Shown here: in pieces, positions 12,851 to 25,735 of the stretch
Layout: each line of letters starts with the position of its first letter
Position numbering within the stretch: the first letter of the stretch is position 1
Assembly: GCF_000002425.4 (NCBI RefSeq)
Contig: NC_037270.1
Span: forward strand, 13,177,217-13,241,216
DNA length: 64,000 bases
Reading direction: 5' to 3'
DNA from: Physcomitrium patens
Taxonomy: Eukaryota > Streptophyta > Bryopsida > Funariales > Funariaceae
Position numbers and translations under genes: made by a program
The notes under the pieces: generated by a model
Seen by the model: the letters and a program-made list of their open reading frames with translations, nothing else
The model's database searches: none
What the model was told of the DNA's origin: nothing

Positions 12851-13840
12851 CTAAGTAAGTTTTTTTTTCCCTAATCACCTTCTAATCACATCCCTTAGCA
12901 CCTAAATTGCTATATTATCACCCATTCGTCTTATTATCATTAATCAATGTTATTTATAATTTCCAAGAACTTTTACTTCACTTAGAAATTAATCTTAAAT
13001 TCTTATCTTTTCATCCATTCTTACCCTTAAGGATAAAATAAAATAAAAAAATAAAAATTAATTTGATATTTTAATTTTTTCCTATTTATTTTAATCTTAA
13101 CCTTTTAACTTTTATTTTTAACCTTAAACTTTAAACTTTTATTTTTAACCTTAATCTTTTACTTTTGTTACTTTTAAACTTTCACTTAACTTTTAATTAT
13201 TAATTCTAACTTAAATTTTAATTTAATTTTTTTTAATTTTAATTTTTTAATCTTTCAAATTTCATCTTTTATCTTAAAAAAATCTTAACATCATGTTAGT
13301 ACTGAACTTAAATATTTAAGGCTGTTTATTACTGAATTTTTTATTCTAGATGAAGTTTTGTCATAAAAACTTCATCTGTAGATAACTTCCTATATAGAAC
13401 TCTAATTTACATGGTTAATACCACCTTGGAAAGCCCTAAACTAGCAGTCTAGTATGGTATTCATTGTTTTTATTTTATTTTATTCTAATTCATAATTTTC
13501 AGAGTTTAAGTTTGATAGAATAAATCTTAGAAGGCACTTAACTAAATGAACTAAAAATGCTAAAAATTAAATCATAAAAAAGTGTAACTAACTTGTTGTA
13601 TTGTTGGATTAATCTTGATTATTACCTCATTTTGGTTTTCCTATCTTATAGATGATTTGCATCTCTACATTAATTAATATTGGACTCTAATATAAATTAT
13701 GATCTAATTAAATTAAATTTAAGTAGGGAGAAAAATCCACTCACATTATACATTAGGATTTTGATTCCTAGACTCAATTTAAATATTCTTAGAAATCTAT
13801 TTTAAGAATTTGAAGACCTTTTTTTTAAAGATCTTAAAGA
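12850..13840. other. AT-rich stretch, probable LTR tail and leader
   Basis: No gene is seen. Runs such as repeated TTTTAACCTTAA near 13,090-13,160 are low-complexity. Its position between the ~180-bp repeats and the gag remnant suggests the LTR end and untranslated leader of one plus-strand element, but I cannot fix the borders. Confidence 0.35.
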
Positions 13841-14407
13841 AAATTTAGAAGAATTATTTTCAAATTCTTTGATAGATAATACGAATAATTTGGATCAAGA
13901 GGATGTTGAATTACATCAATTGTAAGAATCAATAGATGCAAATAGAGAAAAATAAGAAGAATCACTTCCCATACTAATTAATTCCTTTATTTAACTAAAA
14001 GATTTACCTATTTGAGTTTCAGAGGGACTTCGTGCTACACCTATGCCTTCTAACCTTCCTATCTTCAAAGGTATAAGAAATGAAGATAATTTGTCCTATA
14101 TAGAATATTTTATAAAAACACTCAATACATTGTCATGTTGTAATACGACTATATGGCAAAAGATGATAATATGGATCTTATTTTAGAAGACCCAAGTTGA
14201 AAGAAAAAGTAGAAAAATATGGATAGAAGATAGGAAGGTAGTAAAACTTTTAGTAGTAATGCTGCCCTATCATAAAAAATAGCTTCTACTTACTTTGTAG
14301 GGCCAAAAATAAGGCAAAATAAGGTAGATTGGAAAAATAAATGATATAGACATCTTTAGGAAGAAGTTAAGAGTAAATTCTAGTAAAAATTACTTAGAAA
14401 AACTAGA

Positions 14408-15655
14408 TGTTGATACCCGGAGAGGACCAGTTATGAACCAGGGTCGAAATCAGACCTTGAGGCACAAAACCGAGTCTCAACAACGACTCTAGGATCCTTT
14501 GATAGATCGGAGAGATAGATTTGATAGAAGATTGGACAAGGTTTTTATGAGCATTGGTTTTGGATGATTTGGATCTGTATCGAATTTGTAAGAGCTTTGC
14601 AAAGTCAAGGTTTGTTTCGGATGACTTGGATTTTATGATATAAAATAGGATTTATATTTTGGATGATTTCAAGTATTTTGTTATAGATCTATAAATAAAT
14701 TTTTTTAGGTTAATGGTTATAGTTGGATTCAATATATATTATAAATTTGATCTCGATCTAACGGTTGAATTGAGGATTATTGAGGTTTAAGTGAGTCAAG
14801 GTCTCAAAAAGTAGAATTTTAGGTCCAATGAGGGTTTTTAAGATTTCTTGCAATCTACTAGTTGGATTGGAGTAAAATTTATGTAAGAGGATATTAGACT
14901 TGTTTTTCTATGTGTATAAGAATTTTGAAATCAATCGAACGGTGAAAAGGAGAGATATTGGCTCTGAGAGATTGGCATCAAGGTTAGAGAAGGAGGCCAG
15001 CCAATACTCGAGCACATTTTTGAGGTTATCGTCTATATGGTAATTTTGATCCATTTAAAACTTTTTTTTCTTATTTTCAACTCAGTTTTTAAGAAGATTG
15101 CAAAATTTGAGTTAAGATCAACGATTTATTCATTAGTTATTGAGGTTTAAATCTGTTATAGGAATTTCTAGGATTTGGTTAAGGATTGGTTTAGGATTTA
15201 GAGTTTGGTTAGGATTTTATTTAGGGTTAGGGTTTGGTTAAGGTTTGATATAGGGTTTAAAATTTGGATTAGGATTTGGTTAGGATTTGATTTAGGATTT
15301 GGTTGGAATTTGGTTTAAGGTTTGATTTAGGGTTAGAATTTGATTAGGGTTTTATTTAGGATTTAGGAGTTGGTTTAGGATTTGATTAGGATTTATTTAG
15401 GATTTAAGATTTAATTAGTTTTGGCTTAAATTTTGAATGAGGTCCAATAGGATTTTAACTGGGATTAAATTAAGATTGAATTGAGATGTATTTGAGAGAT
15501 ATTTGTGATCATTCTAATATTTCTTTAAGATTTCTTATTGTTTCTTTGAAATTTCTTTGAGGTTTCTTTGAATTTGATTAGAGCTTACTTAGCATTAATA
15601 TGGTCTAATTAGAATATTGTTAGTATTTTATTAGAATTAGGATTTTGTTGTTGCA
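14408..15655 (+). mobile_element. LTR-like insert of about 1.25 kb
   Basis: The stretch opens TGTTGATACCCGG and closes TTGTTGCA, has the size of the family-2 LTRs in this window and interrupts gag-like sequence. It contains a short internal repeat (GGATGATTTGGAT-like words at about 14,571, 14,618 and 14,660) and, toward its right end, the telomere-like tract. No target duplication is visible at the proposed ends, so the borders are inferred. Confidence 0.35.
15174..15425 (+). repeat. Degenerate telomere-like TTTAGGG/GGTTTGG tract
   Basis: About 250 bp built of permuted TTTAGGG, TTTAGGA, GGTTAGG and GGTTTGG words, all G-rich on the plus strand. Perfect TTTAGGG, the common plant telomere unit, occurs only a few times and most units are variants. 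It may be a minisatellite that only resembles telomere DNA. Confidence 0.6.
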
Positions 15656-16013
15656 ATTTCCATTCTACCTTCCACAGTCAGGTGCTTGGAGCATTCTTAA
15701 GCAAGACTTCATGTATTACGACAACATGTTTGATAATGGATGGCTATTATTATTTAGTGTGGTTTTCAACCACATTAAAAGAGAGAGAATATGAGTGATA
15801 TTACAACCACTCTTTTAATACCTTCTTAAGTTAGAATATTATTCAATATACCTTTTTAGAATAATTATGGCTTGAAGTAGGGCAAAACATGGCTCTAACT
15901 ACTTTATCCTCCTTTAGACAATAGAAAGATGGAGGCATTACGTTGTATATTCAATGTTTCAAATTAATGATGAAAAGGTTCATAAGGACTTTGCTCATTG
16001 ATAATATCTTGAA

Positions 16014-19000
16014 TATCAAGGACATGAATTCCAAAGAAAGATAATCTCAATATACTCTTGTATCACTCGAAAATATTTAGATTTCACTTAAAAGTGATAA
16101 TATATTAAATTAGAATGACTATTGCCAAAGACTAAAAAACCTCATGACCCTTGAAACTAGACTGGAAATAAGAAAGGAGTTGAGAAGAGTGAAGAAGGCT
16201 TCACTCTTGTCTCTATATATACTATCTACTATATATATACTAGGGGCTACGTGACGACATTCTATAGAACCTCTAATATGTGTTGACTTTGTAGGACACT
16301 TGTTTTGACTTACAAGGCAAGTTTTTCTACGTGTGGGCCACATAGATAGTTTGGTCTTCAAGTTCACAACATGTATGGCACATGGTCAACTTGTTGACCA
16401 CGTTTCTAATCCAAAAAGTCAATTAAAGACACTTATGAAGTCAAAGTAGCATCTATAAAGCTTCTAAGAAGATTTCATATCAAATACTATAGAATTAACT
16501 TACTTTTATCTATTTTTATTTACTTCTACTTATTTATATGTGTAATTACTAGCTTACATGAGTATATTCGTGATATTACCCCTTCCCCCTTCTAGGGATG
16601 AATTCCATGAGGAGTGGTCATCATATGTTGAGTAAATCTATGATGCGACGAATTATATTTGCCACATACTTTGATCTTTGTTCTCTTCCAAGATGATTGA
16701 TAGGGCCTCTCAACCATCGGTAGTGTCCCATACTAGGACAGAAAGACCACCCAGTTATTTGATCATTATTGAGGCCTTCATAACTTCCTTTGAATAGAAC
16801 ATTTTGAACACCATCAGGAGTTGTTTCTACCTCTAGCAAAATCAACAAATATTGGGAGTCCCTTCCCAAGTCGTGATACCAAACGCATTGTATCTCGCCA
16901 TCTATTTGAGGAAGAACATGTCGTTCTTAAAGATCTTCATCTCGATTGCATCGTCTTGAAGGTTGTGACAATCATAATGTCTCATCTGGCAGGTTAGCAA
17001 ATGAAGGTTCTTAAGTCGAATCTATTGATTATTGGATCTCCATCTCATGAGCGTCATAATTACAAAGAAGCTACAAACAAGGATTGAAAGTAGAATGTTA
17101 TCTTGCCTAGATGTTGTTCTTTTTGTAAAGAAGGTTTTCATCTTGATTTTGATGGATGTCATCGATGAAAAGCCTCCACCGCCTTTGCTACATTTACAAG
17201 ATTCTTTATTGATTCCCATGTGCATTCACTAATATCATATCTACACCAATAGACAAGATATTTTAATTTATTTCCATGCCGCCTTGAATCTAAAACTTCT
17301 TCTACTTCAAACTCTTTATTATTGTCCACTTCTATAGGAGGAGGTAGACCTTGTCGTCTTCTTGGTATGTCCACTGTCTTGTATGGTTCAAGAAGAGACA
17401 TGTGAAATACTGGATGGATTTTCATTGACTCCGATAGATATAAATGATATGCAATTAGATTGATTTGTACAGAAATAGAAAATAGTCCAAGCCTTCGATA
17501 GTCTAACTTATCACAAGGACGAGTGGTCTTGATATTATGACGAAAGAGCCATACCTTATCACCCAAGTGGAATGGTGGTTGTTCCTTTCGATAGACATCC
17601 GCATTGATCTTTTGTTGTTCTTGAGCCTCTTTTAACTACGCCTTCATCATTGCATGTAGCTCTGACAAAGGAATCGCTAAATCTTTTGCAGCAGGATTAT
17701 CAACTTTTGAAAAGTCAAAAGTATCAAGTCATGGATGATAACCATAATTAGCAAAAAAAGGTGTTTATTTTATAGAAGAATGTATTATATTATTGTAAAC
17801 AAACTCTGCCAATGGCAAAAGAGTTGTCCAATCATATTGTTGATAATTGATGGTACATCTTAAGTATTGCTCTAAGACTTGGTTTATGTGCTTTGTCTGT
17901 CCGTCAATTTGAGGATGAAAAGTCAAAGATAGTTTTATATCCACTTCTAAAATCTTAAAAATGATTCTCCAAAATCTTGATACAAATTGAGTTTTCCTAT
18001 CTAATATAATATCCTTTAGTAATCCATGATAGCGATAGATATTGTCAATAAAAAGCTTAGCTGTTTCTTCACCTGTGATGGATTTTGTACATGGCACAAA
18101 ATGTGCCATTTTGGTGAAGCGATCTACTATCAAAAATATAGAATCATAAGAACCCGAGCTTGGAAGATCTGTGATGAAGTCCATAGAAACAAAAGACCAT
18201 GATTGTTCTGGAATGGATAATGGCTGAAGAAGTCCAAAAGGTTGATGACGAGGAGTTTTTGATCTTGAGCAAACATCACATGATTGTACAAAATCTTTGA
18301 CTGCCTTCCACATTTGAGGCCACCAAAAATCCCTAGATATCAGCTCTAAAGTCTTATTGTATCCAAAATATCCTACTACTGGAAAGTCGTGATGAGCTTG
18401 AAGAACACGTAAATGTGCTTCTCCTTCTAGAACATATAAGCATCCTTCAAAATAGAGTAGATTGTTCTTGAACTCGAATTTAGAGGGATCATGAGATTTA
18501 GAAGAATTATTCTTGATATTATAAACAAGAGGGTTTGAGGACATACTTAATTGGACTTGCTTGAGAAAAGTTAAATCAACAGTCAATGTTGATTTTATTG
18601 CTCGAAGATGAAATTGCTCCGACTTCAAGAGAACCATTCTTTGTTGCTCAAAAGCTGCATCTCCTTCTTTTGGTGCAAGATAAGAACGTCTAGACTAAGC
18701 ATCAGAAAAACCTTGTTATTTTCCTCGTCGATAAATGATGATGAACTCGAATCTTGATAAAGACATGCTCTAACGAGTTTGATGATGATTTAATACGTGT
18801 GTTGATATGAAATACTCGAGGTTCTTATGATCCATGTATACGGTGATTGGACTTGAATTGCCTTCTAGATAATGATGTCATTTTTGAAATGAATCCATAA
18901 TTGCAAGAAGCTCTTTATTGTCTATTTCATAGTTAATCTCAGCTACTGAAAATTTCTTGGAATAGAAAGCTACTGGATGGAGCTTGTCATCTGCTGCCAT

Positions 19001-22000
19001 TTCTGACAAAACGACACCCAAGGTAAAGTCTGATGCATCTGTTTCCATAAAAAATACCTTAGAGAAGTCGATGCGATATAAGATTGGTGCAGAATTAAAT
19101 TTCTTCTTTAAAGCATCAAACGCTACTTCAGCTTCTTTACTCCACTCAAATTCGTCGTTACAAGTCAAAGGCGTAAGTGGAGCTGCAACTTGAGAAAAGT
19201 TCTTAATGAAGATTTGATAGTAATTTGCAAAGTCTAAAAAGTATTGCACATCTCATACTGTTCTTGGAATCTTCCAATCTATGATAGTCTGGACCTTCTT
19301 GGGATCCATCATCAGGCCTTCGTTAGAAATGATGTATCCTAAAAAGTCAACTTGAGTAGTGTAGAATACATACTTTTCCAACTTGGCATATAATCCTGCA
19401 TCTCTTAGTTTTTGTAACACACGATGAACATGGAGTTCATATTCTTTTGTATTCTTAGAATAGATTAGAATGTCGTCTAAATAACAAACGACAAAATCAT
19501 CTAAAAATTCACAAAAAACATCATTCATAAGATGTTGAAAAGCAGTTGGTGCGTTTATGAGTCCAAAAAGCATGACATTATATTCAAAATGTCCATACCT
19601 AGTTCGAAAAGCAGTCTTCCATTCATCTCCTTCTTTCATGCCGACCAAATTGTATGCTCTTTGTAGATCTATTTTTGTATAGATCTTTGCTTGATTGAGT
19701 TGATCAAGTAGTCCTGAAATCAAAAAAAAAAGATACTTATTTTTTATGGTAATCTTGTTAAGGCCTCGATAGTCTACGCACATCTCTAGAGATCCATCTT
19801 TTTTCTTCACAAATAAGATCGGCACTCCTGCTGGAGATTTTGAATGGCGTATGAAGTTTTTAGCCAAGTTCTCGTCAATATACTCCTTTAGTGCAACCAA
19901 CTCGTTTTGTGATAAGGTATAAATTGGTCCAAATGGCGGTTGAGCTCTTTCTTGAAGATCAATTGAACAATCATAAGGTCAATATTTTGGAAGAATATCT
20001 ACATTTTTCTTTTTAAAAATATCTTGAAATTCTTGATATTGACTAAGAATACTACTTGACGCCTTTTCACTAACTGAAATGGGTGTGGCATATATAGCAA
20101 AAGATGACCCCTCTTTGGCTGCATGTATGAAAGTTCTTGCCCCTACTAGTAAGGGCTTAGATACACTAGACTTATGTATTTCTTCTTGATTAATAGAATT
20201 TCGAAATAAACTATTAGGAAAGTTAAGGTTACGGAAAATCCAATCTATCTGAGAGTTGTACTTTTTTAACTAGGATAGTCCTAAAATGACTGGATTCAAA
20301 GGGGATCATATCACATTAAATATTACTATATTATTATGATCTTTAATTATTACATCTAAAGGAAAAGTCTCATAGATAATATTACCAGAAGACAACGAAC
20401 GACCATCTATGACTTCTACATGTACGGGTTTGATTTTCTTGACTAACTATATTTCTTATTTTTTGACAAAGTCTTCGTTTATGAAATAAGTTGAGGCTCC
20501 TGAATCTAATAATACAAAAACTTTATGATTTTTGGATCCTAAACATACATCTATTATAAAACAAGATGAGAGATCTGAGGAGAGAATAGGACCTTGACTA
20601 GGTGTTGTACATGGTTCCAGCCGCACGGTCCCTATTGTAGCTGGAAGAACTCGTTTTCTGACACATTATCTTCTTTTGTAATTGTACTCCTCATTTTGTG
20701 ATTGTGTTGCTTCCTTGGACAATGTTGAGCAGTGTGTTTAGCTTTTCCGCAATATAGACGCAAGCCTTCTTGACGTCGTCGAGTCTTTTTTTGCTCCATG
20801 AGGGATTTAAAATGTACCATATCAATTTGCATTGGCTCTAGCCTTGATGGAAAGGTTTCCAAAAACTTAAAAGGTGTTTCCATGACTTGACTTGTTCTTC
20901 TCCAGCCATATCTTTGTTCTTGATGTCTTTCAAATAAATGATTATCACATGCAATAGCTTGAGCAATGAATTATTCTAAAGGATCTATTTTTGACATTAT
21001 CAATAATAAATCTTTGACATTATCCTTTAATCCATAGCAAAATTGATTGATAAGGGCTTTATCATTCTAGTCCACATCACAAACAAGACTTTGGAATTTA
21101 GCAGCATACGTTGTGGCTGAACGTGATTCTTCTTGTAGTGATACAAGCTTGGTCTCTGCTACCCTTTCTCGATCAATTTTTCCAAATGTAGCCGTAAATA
21201 CTTCCAAGAATGAGTTCAAATCATAGAATAGTCATGAATCTTTTTCCATCAAAGGTGTAAACCAAGAGAGAGCACTTCCAGATAAAAGTGCACCTATGAA
21301 TCCAACTTGAGTAAATCCATTAGGATATTGGAAAGGATGCAACTTTAAGTAGAGTTTAACTTGTTGCAAAAACCCTCAAAATCTTGATCTTATTCGATCA
21401 AACTTTTTAGGCATACTAATCCTTGCGTCCCTCTAGCTTGTAGAAGCAAAACTCCCGAAATTTGGTTGCGAGGCTAATCGACTTGTTTCCTTCAACTGCA
21501 CAACTTCTTGGCATAGACTCTGAACTTCTTCCATAATAATAGGAATAGTGCTTCCATGATTGATGTTGGTGATGTGTGAAATTTCCATCCTAAGAGTGTT
21601 GACAAGCTCATGAAGATCTGCAATAGTTGCAAATCTATTTTCACTTCTATCAAATGTAGCATTCATGATTTTTCCTTCCATAGACAACTCAAACAAATTC
21701 AAAAGTTAAATAAGAGGAGGGTAATCCGCAACTTCTAAAAACAAATTCTACAAAGAGGGGTAATCCACTCTCTTTAAAGAAAAGATCAATGTTAGAAAAC
21801 AAGTTTTTTTGTTTAAAGATGGGTAGTCCGCAACCTTCAAAATACAATAATAAAAGTGGAGTAATCCACTTATTTCTAGAACAAGACAGAAATAATATGT
21901 TAGTATTCTTGTCAAACTATCAAGGACATGAACTCCAAAGAAAGGTAATCTCAATATACTCTTATGTCAGTCGAAAATACTTAGAAATCACTTAAAGGTG

Positions 22001-22469
22001 ATAATATATTGAACTAGAATGGCTATTGCCAAAGACTAGAAAACATGACAACTCTTGAAACTAGAATGGAAATAAGAAAGGAGTTGACAAGAGTGAAGAA
22101 TGCTTCACTGTTGTTTCTATATATATTATCTAACTAGGGGCTACATGGCGACATTCTATAGGACCTCCAATATGTGTTGACTTTGTAGGACACTTGCCTT
22201 GACTTACAAGGCAAGTTTTTCTACGTATGGGCCATATAGTTAGCTTGGTCTTCAAGCTAACAACATGTGTGGTACATGGCTAACTTGTTGACCATGTTTC
22301 TAATCCAAAAAGTCAAGTAAAGATACCTATGAAGTCAAAGTTGCATCTATGAAGCTTTTATGAAGCTTCCATACTAAATACTATAGAATTAACTTATTTT
22401 TATCTACTTTTATTTATTTCTACTTATTTATATATGTAATTACTAGCTTACATGGGTATGTCCATGACA
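16014..22469 (-). mobile_element. Fossil B: near full-length chromodomain Ty3/gypsy element (family 1)
   Basis: Exact borders come from a perfect 5-bp target duplication, TTGAA at 16,009-16,013 and 22,470-22,474. The LTRs are 16,014-16,575 and 21,918-22,469, about 90% alike by eye. Reading leftward, the parts are gag (about 20,630-21,700, with a CLYCGKAKHTAQHC zinc knuckle near 20,750), protease, reverse transcriptase (YLDD near 19,480) and RNase H. These are followed by integrase (about 17,800-18,600), a chromodomain (about 17,200-17,400) and the extra ORF (about 16,620-17,000). A polypurine tract abuts the left LTR. The element is broken, with roughly ten or more breaks in gag-pol. It sits inside gag sequence of fossil J and is middle-aged relative to its relatives. 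Confidence 0.93.
16621..16990 (-). pseudogene. Fossil B copy of the extra ORF (ORFx) between pol and the 3' LTR
   Basis: This copy keeps the family motifs GSYEGLNNDQITGW, HYRWLRGPIN and REQRS near its C-terminal end. It ends just before the polypurine tract and left LTR. Its best counterpart is at 31,082-31,522. The function is unknown and I recognise no domain. Confidence 0.7.
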
Positions 22470-23641
22470 TTGAAGCATTTCTTCATTCAAGGATTTGCTA
22501 AAGAAGAAACCATTAAAGAAATCTTTCATGCATACACTAAGGACCTTATAGCTTCCAAACATGTAGTAAAGGAAGTAGAAGAAATCAACAAAGAACATAA
22601 AAGGCTATGACATAAAAAAGACCACAATATTTTTAGCTTCATATCCATATATGCAAGGAATCCTTATACATCAAGCTTCAAACTACACAAACAATCACCA
22701 TTAGTTCCTACAAATCTAGGAGCCTATCTAATACCTTTTAACATTAGATCTTTGCCTCTTTTGTTAACTTTGACTTATCCTATTGAGGATAATAGGTAGA
22801 AAGAAGATTTACAAAAATAAATGAAGATATTCTATTTAGAATTCCAAATCCAAATCTCTCATCAAATGAAGTTGATAGAACAACTAGTTGGATTAGCTAG
22901 AAATTTCAACCTCAATCTTTTTTTTATCTCCTATTGAATCAAGAAGACATACAATGGAATTATGGTGTATTCAATATAGACAATCATGGCATTTGGCTCA
23001 ATTTTGTAATTCTATTTTTCTACAAAATCAACTTTCCTTATCATATGCCCTTTATGATAAAATTTATATCTTTTAAGGCATAATTTAGAGAAAGAAGGGA
23101 TTAATATTAAAAACCAAGGTCCTATAAATTACACAAGATTAAAAATAAAATTTCATATATTTTGTAAAAAAAGACGTTCCTTACAACTTTTACTTGATAA
23201 TTATATGCAATAATCATTTAACAATCAAAGAAGAGGAAGACAATCTTTAATAGATAATAACTTGAAGCCTTCAAATTTATATTATGATTATAAAAAAAAT
23301 TGATAGAATCAAAATGCACCTAGTGGACTTCAAATCAATTTTTAATATGTTCAATTAAATCTTAACTAAGGTCAAAATCCTTCTAATTAACCTAGATATA
23401 ATCAACCATTTCACAATGTGAGATTTGTATCTCAGCCTATAGGAATGATAGAACCTTATGAAAATTTTGTCCAACCTAATGTTAAGTAATTCTTTTCATC
23501 TAAATTAAATTTAATAACCTTTAAAAAAAATCAGTCAAAGAAAAAGAGCTTATTTGTGGTATCAATCTTAGCAATAATGACTAAATCTAGGGCCACTTCT
23601 TTATTTATCTATCAAAAAAAGAAGTATAGTGGTTCAAAGAG
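22470..23641 (+). mobile_element. Fossil J, right part: gag remnant beyond fossil B
   Basis: The plus strand continues as gag-like sequence immediately after the TTGAA duplication. A helical charged stretch lies near 22,480-22,600 and a zinc-knuckle-like segment (C-x2-Y-x4-H-x4-C pattern) near 22,965-23,010. This shows that fossil B landed within a gag gene of the opposite orientation. It is broken in several places and ends where the LTR of fossil E begins. Confidence 0.5.
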
Positions 23642-25041
23642 TATCAAGGATATGAATTTTGAAGAAAGAAAATTCTCAACACACTTATGTATCATTGAAA
23701 GAAACTAGAAAGTAACTCAAAGTTGATATAATATTGAATTAGAATGGCTATTGCCAAAAATAAGAAGACTAGAAACTCTTGAAAAAGACTAAAGACTAGA
23801 AAGGCATTGACAAGAGTAAAGAAGGCTTCACTCTTTCCTCCATATATACTCTCTAGCTAGGAGCTATGTAGCAATGTCCTATAAGACCTCCAAAATATGT
23901 TGACTTTGCAAGATACATATCGTAACTTACAAAGGAAGTTTTTTATATATGCGCTACATAGTTAGCTTATTTTACAAGATATCAACACATGATTAACTTA
24001 TGACCAAGTTTCTAACCTACTAATCAATTAAAAACACATGTAAAGTTAAGCAACATCTATGAAGCTTCTAAAAAGCTTCTCTAAAAGATATTTTAAAATT
24101 AATCTACTTTTATCTATTTTTACTTATTTCTACCTAATTATATAGGTATTTATTAGAATATCAATTTATGTCCATGATATTATTCCTCCTTCTAAAAAAG
24201 AGTTCCACAAGGAGTGGTCTTCATATGTTGAAGAAGTCCAAGATGTAGCAAATTATATTTGCTACATACTCCAATCTTTATTCTCTTTGAAGATGGTTGA
24301 TAGGCCCTCTCAGCCATCAATAGTGTCTCATACTAAGGCAAAAAGCCCACCCTATTATTTGGTCATTGTTGAGGCCTTCGTAACTTCTTTCAAATAAAAT
24401 ATTTCAAACATTGTCATAAGTTGTTTCTACCTCTAATAAAATCACCAAACATTGAAAGTCGCTTCCAAGGTTGTAATACTAAACTTGTTATATGTCGCCA
24501 TCTATTCAAAGAAGGACATGTTGTTCTTGAGGATCTTCATCTCAATTTTGTTGTCTTGAAGGTTGTGACAATCGCAATGTCTTATCGAATAAGTATGCAA
24601 ATGAAAGCTCTTAAGTTGAATATGCTGATTATTAGTTCTCCACTACTTTAGCCTCACAAATACACAAAAGCTATAAAGAAAGATAGAAGGTAGGATATTA
24701 TCTTCTTTTAATTTTGTTTCATTTATAGCAAAGATAATCTATTCTTCATCTTTATTTTGATAGATGTCGTCGATGAAAAGCTTCAATTCTCTTTGCTACA
24801 TTTAAAAGATTCTTTTCTGGCTTCTATGTACATTCACTAATACCATATCCATGCCAATGAATAAGATATTCCAGCCTATTTCGGTGCCACCTTGAGTCTA
24901 AGATTTCTCCATCTTGAAACCTTGATTATTATCCATTTCTATAAGAGGAGGTGGCATTTATCTTCTTTTTGATATATTCACTATCTTATACAGCTCAAGA
25001 AGAAATCCATGAAATATGGGGTGGATCTTCATAGACTCCGG

Positions 25042-25130
25042 TGTCGAAGTAGAGACAGTTTGCCTTAAAAAAGTACTAGGCTCCTACTTGTCATTAATTG
25101 CTTAATTAAATCTTGAGATAAAAAAGACCA

Positions 25131-25176
<46 letters not shown>

Positions 25177-25735
25177 TTTTAAGAGCAATTACACCAAATA
25201 TATATATCTTAAGTTCCCAAAAATATCCAAAATATGATAAAAATTTCTAAATCCTCAAATATCCTTATAGGATATTATTTCGAAACTTCAATAACTCATA
25301 TCTCTCAATTTGACTATTTAAACACACTCAAATTTTACATAAATTATTACTATACTTCTAAAAATTACTACAACAAATTTTAATTGTAAATTTGTCATGG
25401 ATCTTAAGATATCACCAAAATCCTAATAGTAGCTTCAAACCCTAGTTTTGACATACTCGCATGTAATTTTATTCATATCTCACAAATTAAGTATTTAAAT
25501 GCCAAAATTTTTATATGTATAACTTTTTAACACATTAATCTATATTTTCTAAAAGGTTTGAGCTATAAATTTGTCCAAAAATTTAAGATATGGCTCCAAC
25601 CATTACTATGAATAAAATCACTCACTTACTCCCTTTGATTTTGAAGTATTGACTTCAACTTTCTATAACTTCTTCATCTAAATTCTAAATTTATCAAATA
25701 ATATATGAAAAGTATAGCTAATTTTTTTTTCTTTT
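25042..25735 (-). mobile_element. Family-2 LTR fragment nested in fossil E
   Basis: The stretch starts TGTCGAAG, directly after chromodomain-encoding sequence. It resembles 29,200-29,660 in the same order (AAACCCTA, then CATCTCACAAAT, then AAATGCCAAAA). It has two units about 183 bp apart (CATATCTCTC near 25,291 and CATATCTCAC near 25,474). Orientation follows the match to the minus-strand LTR at 29,139-30,369. Confidence 0.55.
25135..25173. repeat. (TA)n microsatellite, 39 bp
   Basis: An uninterrupted alternating TA tract inside the nested LTR fragment. Confidence 0.95.

Larger units (their letters stand above)
13840..16013 (+). mobile_element. Fossil J, left part: gag remnant of a plus-strand Ty3/gypsy element
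   Basis: Around 14,030-14,160 the plus strand reads as the start of a retrotransposon gag domain, with a P-x-F-K-G-x-R-x-E-D-x-x-x-Y-I pattern typical of Ty3/gypsy gag. A similar gag-like stretch resumes at 15,900-16,013 and continues beyond the insertion of fossil B. It is thoroughly broken. An LTR-like insert (14,408 to about 15,655) lies inside it. Confidence 0.5.
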
